Shown here: piece by piece, positions 30,729 to 32,804 of the stretch
Numbering within the stretch: the first letter of the stretch is position 1
Layout: every line of letters begins with the position of its first letter
NCBI GenBank assembly: GCA_012735535.1
Contig: JAAYHC010000004.1
Location: forward strand, 1 to 32,804
DNA: 32,804 bases
From: Bacillota bacterium
GTDB lineage: Bacteria; Bacillota; UBA5301
Direction: 5' to 3'
Notes under the pieces: model-generated
What the model was told of the DNA's origin: nothing
What the model saw: only the letters and a program-made list of their open reading frames with translations
The model's database searches: none
Translations under genes and position numbers: made by a program

Positions 30729-32090
30729 GTGAGGCCCATCAGGACAATAAAGAAAACGAGTGCGCAGCGTTTGCTGCCGGCCCAGATCCTTGTGCTGGGT
30801 TTTGCACTTTTTATTCTGGTCGGAACAGTTTTATTAAGCTTACCGATGGCCAATGTTGATGCCAAGCGATTGCCTCTGTTAGATGCGCTTTTCATGGCGA
30901 CTTCGGCGGTATCGGCAACCGGCTTGACCGTAGTTGATCCGGGGACGCATTTTACTCTCTTCGGTCAGCTGGTGATTCTAGTCTTGGTTCAGATCGGCGG
31001 CTTAGGCTTTATGAGCATGACCACCTTGCTTGCTCTGCTCTTGGGTAAGAAGATCAGCTTACGCGAGCGGTTGGTGATGCAAGAAGCCCTCAACAAGCCC
31101 ACTTTATCCGGCGTGGTCAGCCTGTCGCTGCAAGTACTGGAAATAGCGGGGACCATCCAACTCATCGGAGCCGCTTTGCTGGCGGTCAAGTTTGTACCGC
31201 TTTTCGGCTGGGGCAAAGGCTTGTATTATAGCATCTTTCATTCGGTCTCCGCGTTTAACAATGCCGGCTTTGATTTGTTTGGAGAGTTCCGCAGTTTACA
31301 AGGCTTTTATGATTCAGCCTTAATTATCAGTGTGCTCAGCATCTTGGTCATCCTCGGAGGATTGGGATTCACCGTAATCCTTGATTTCTTGGCCAAACGT
31401 CGTTTCGCTACGCTGACACTGCATTCGAAGATGGTTCTGATTATGACCGGGCTGCTTCTAGGTTTAGGTTTTTTCACCTTCCTGGTCTTAGAGTATAACA
31501 ACCTGGAAACTATCGGTCGGCTGCCTTTAAAAGACAAAGTATTGGTATCCGTGTTTCAAGCGGTTGTTCCGCGCACTGCGGGCTTTAGTGTGGTTGACTG
31601 CCGGCATTTAGCTAATTCGACCACTTTCTTTCTCGCCTTTCTGATGTTTATTGGTGCATCACCCGGCTCTACGGGCGGTGGAATCAAGACTACGACCTTT
31701 GGCGCTTTGCTGGCTGCTGCTTGGTCGGTCGTCCAAGGCAAGGATGAAGTCGAAATTCTCGGCCGGCGCTTGCCGCCCCAGATCATTGCGCGGGCTTTGG
31801 CCATCTTTTTGATGGGGCTCGGAATCTTGAGTCTCGGGATTATGGCCTTGTCAATTACCGAAACCTTGCCCTTTGGCGAAGTTTTCCTCGAGGCAACTTC
31901 CGCCTTTAGCACGACCGGCCTGCCTACCGGCAGAACACCCGAAATCAGTGCAGCGGGCAAAATAATTCTCATGGTTTTGATGTTTGTCGGCCGACTAGGG
32001 CCGATGACCGCCGCAGTAGCGCTGGCGCAGCGTCAGCGGGCGCGCCGAAAGTATTTCCGCTATCCGGAAGAAAAAATAATTGTTGGTTAG
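30729..32090 (+). CDS. ktrB: KtrB/TrkH-type potassium (or Na+-coupled) uptake channel subunit
   Basis: This is the membrane subunit of a Ktr-type K+ uptake system. The four pore loops are visible: SAVSATGLTVVD, HSVSAFNNAGFD, VPRTAGFSVVD and TSAFSTTGLPTG, each with the filter glycine. Eight or so membrane helices surround them. The length is 453 residues from GTG 30729, which has GGAGAGG at 30713-30719 nine bases before; a GTG at 30708 has no ribosome site. The regulatory subunit KtrA follows 12 bases later. Many KtrB proteins use sodium for uptake, in keeping with the Na+ signature of the ATPase, but this is inference. Confidence 0.92.
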   Translation: MRPIRTIKKTSAQRLLPAQILVLGFALFILVGTVLLSLPMANVDAKRLPLLDALFMATSAVSATGLTVVDPGTHFTLFGQLVILVLVQIGGLGFMSMTTLLALLLGKKISLRERLVMQEALNKPTLSGVVSLSLQVLEIAGTIQLIGAALLAVKFVPLFGWGKGLYYSIFHSVSAFNNAGFDLFGEFRSLQGFYDSALIISVLSILVILGGLGFTVILDFLAKRRFATLTLHSKMVLIMTGLLLGLGFFTFLVLEYNNLETIGRLPLKDKVLVSVFQAVVPRTAGFSVVDCRHLANSTTFFLAFLMFIGASPGSTGGGIKTTTFGALLAAAWSVVQGKDEVEILGRRLPPQIIARALAIFLMGLGILSLGIMALSITETLPFGEVFLEATSAFSTTGLPTGRTPEISAAGKIILMVLMFVGRLGPMTAAVALAQRQRARRKYFRYPEEKIIVG

Positions 32091-32102
32091 GGGGTTAAGG
32101 CA

Positions 32103-32756
32103 ATGGGGCAATTCGCGGTGATTGGACTCGGGCGGTTTGGTTCCAGCGTGGCGACCAACCTGGTCCGGATGGGCCATGAGGTTTTGGCGATCGACCTTAA
32201 TGAGGCCCGAGTCCGGGAGATGGCTGATGAGGTGACGCATGCGGTCGAGGCAAATGCCAACGATGAAGAGGCCCTTAAAGCCTTGGGGATTCGCAATTTT
32301 GATGTGGTGATCGTCAGCATCGGCCAAGATATGCAGGCGAGTATTTTGTGCGTCCTCATTTTAAAGGAACTCGGAGTCAAATACATTGTGGCTAAGGCGG
32401 TCAGTGAAGCCCACGGTAAGGTGTTGGAAAAAGTGGGCGCCGACCGGGTGGTCTATCCGGAACGGGACATGGGAGCGAGGGTCGCCCACAACTTAGTAGC
32501 CCCCAATCTCTTGGATTATATCGAATTGGCGCCGGGATACAGTATTGTCGAGGTCGTTGCGAAACCTGAATTCTACGACAAAAGCCTACGGGAATTGGGC
32601 TTTCGCGCCAAGTATGGTATTATCATCACAGCGATTAAACGTGGCAAGCAAGTAATCATTGCGCCGGGGGCGGATGATGTGATCCGCGAGGGGGATATCC
32701 TGGTCGCCATCGGCGAAGATACCAAGTTGGATAAATTAGAGCATCTCCATGGATAA
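32103..32756 (+). CDS. ktrA: KtrA/TrkA-type regulatory subunit (RCK domains)
   Basis: This 217-residue cytoplasmic ring protein gates KtrB on ATP/ADP or NAD binding. The RCK_N Rossmann domain starts MGQFAVIGLGRFGSS (Gly8, Gly10, Gly13) with Asp31 at the end of the second strand, and it has the inner segment SIGQDMQASIL. The RCK_C domain begins near residue 140 (LLDYIELAPGYSIVEV) and ends with GDILVAIGED. TAAGG precedes the ATG at 32103. Its last eight bases overlap the start of the next gene. Confidence 0.94.
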   Translation: MGQFAVIGLGRFGSSVATNLVRMGHEVLAIDLNEARVREMADEVTHAVEANANDEEALKALGIRNFDVVIVSIGQDMQASILCVLILKELGVKYIVAKAVSEAHGKVLEKVGADRVVYPERDMGARVAHNLVAPNLLDYIELAPGYSIVEVVAKPEFYDKSLRELGFRAKYGIIITAIKRGKQVIIAPGADDVIREGDILVAIGEDTKLDKLEHLHG

Positions 32757-32804
32757 TTATCAGGTGATTACCAGCAAAGAAAATAGGATTTTCAAGCTGC
32801 TCAA
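32749..32804 (+). CDS. Probable SpoU/TrmH-type RNA methyltransferase (3' partial)
   Basis: The ATG at 32749 overlaps ktrA by eight bases. Only 18 codons lie in the window: M-D-N-Y-Q-V-I-T-S-K-E-N-R-I-F-K-L-L. The I-T-S-K-x-N-x-x-x-K pattern is the usual N-terminus of the substrate-binding domain of 23S rRNA SpoU-type methyltransferases, which often sit between rplT and pheS in this phylum. With so little sequence the call is tentative. Confidence 0.5.
   Translation, partial: MDNYQVITSKENRIFKLL

Overview
The window reads as the chromosome of an anaerobic, endospore-forming member of the Bacillota (Clostridia-like in the broad sense). The evidence is a bacterial V/A-type ATPase operon, the SCIFF peptide with its radical SAM maturase, two alpha/beta-type SASPs, SpoVT, YtxC, a T-box in front of thrS, an L20-type leader in front of infC-rpmI-rplT, and tRNA genes that encode their CCA ends. 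Base composition looks balanced to moderately GC-rich and even throughout. I see no insertion sequence, prophage or CRISPR array. The ABC substrate-binding protein has a plain type I signal peptide rather than a lipobox, which would fit a diderm lineage, but that is a weak hint.

Layout. 1-8108: V-type ATPase genes I-K-E-C-F-A-B-D (I is cut by the window edge). 8162-12977: tRNA-Ala, SCIFF peptide, SCIFF maturase, a DUF89 protein and RecD2. 13006-15722: a NitT/TauT-type ABC importer behind a long hairpin that buries its ribosome binding site. 15888-18945: three different M42 metallo-aminopeptidases in tandem. 18990-19775: folE2. 19917-23818, minus strand: spoVT, then a probable operon ku - ATP-dependent ligase - LigD-type polymerase - SASP - SASP. 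23997-25414: a greA-like gene and seven tRNA genes with clear promoters and terminators. 25548-30643: ytxC, DUF445 gene, T-box thrS, infC, rpmI, rplT. 30729-32804: KtrB/TrkH, KtrA/TrkA and the first codons of a likely SpoU-type RNA methyltransferase.

How they work together. The rotary ATPase carries the residues known to bind Na+ in the Enterococcus hirae K ring, so it probably couples ATP to a sodium gradient. Spore DNA-coating proteins sit in one transcription unit with end-joining repair genes and next to the forespore regulator gene spoVT, which suggests a spore chromosome protection and repair unit. The translation block shows stacked RNA-level control: Thr T-box, L20 leader, and an AUC start on infC.

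No gene-free stretch longer than 300 bases remains unexplained. The longest leaders (27072-27364 and 29294-29511) are structured RNAs and the tRNA block fills 24551-25414. The best leads are the SASP/NHEJ cluster, the GreA-like protein missing a tip acidic residue, the three-gene M42 cluster, the Na+ signature, the 13 kb RBS-burying hairpin, and the ku/greA palindrome. All calls come from reading the sequence; no database search was possible.
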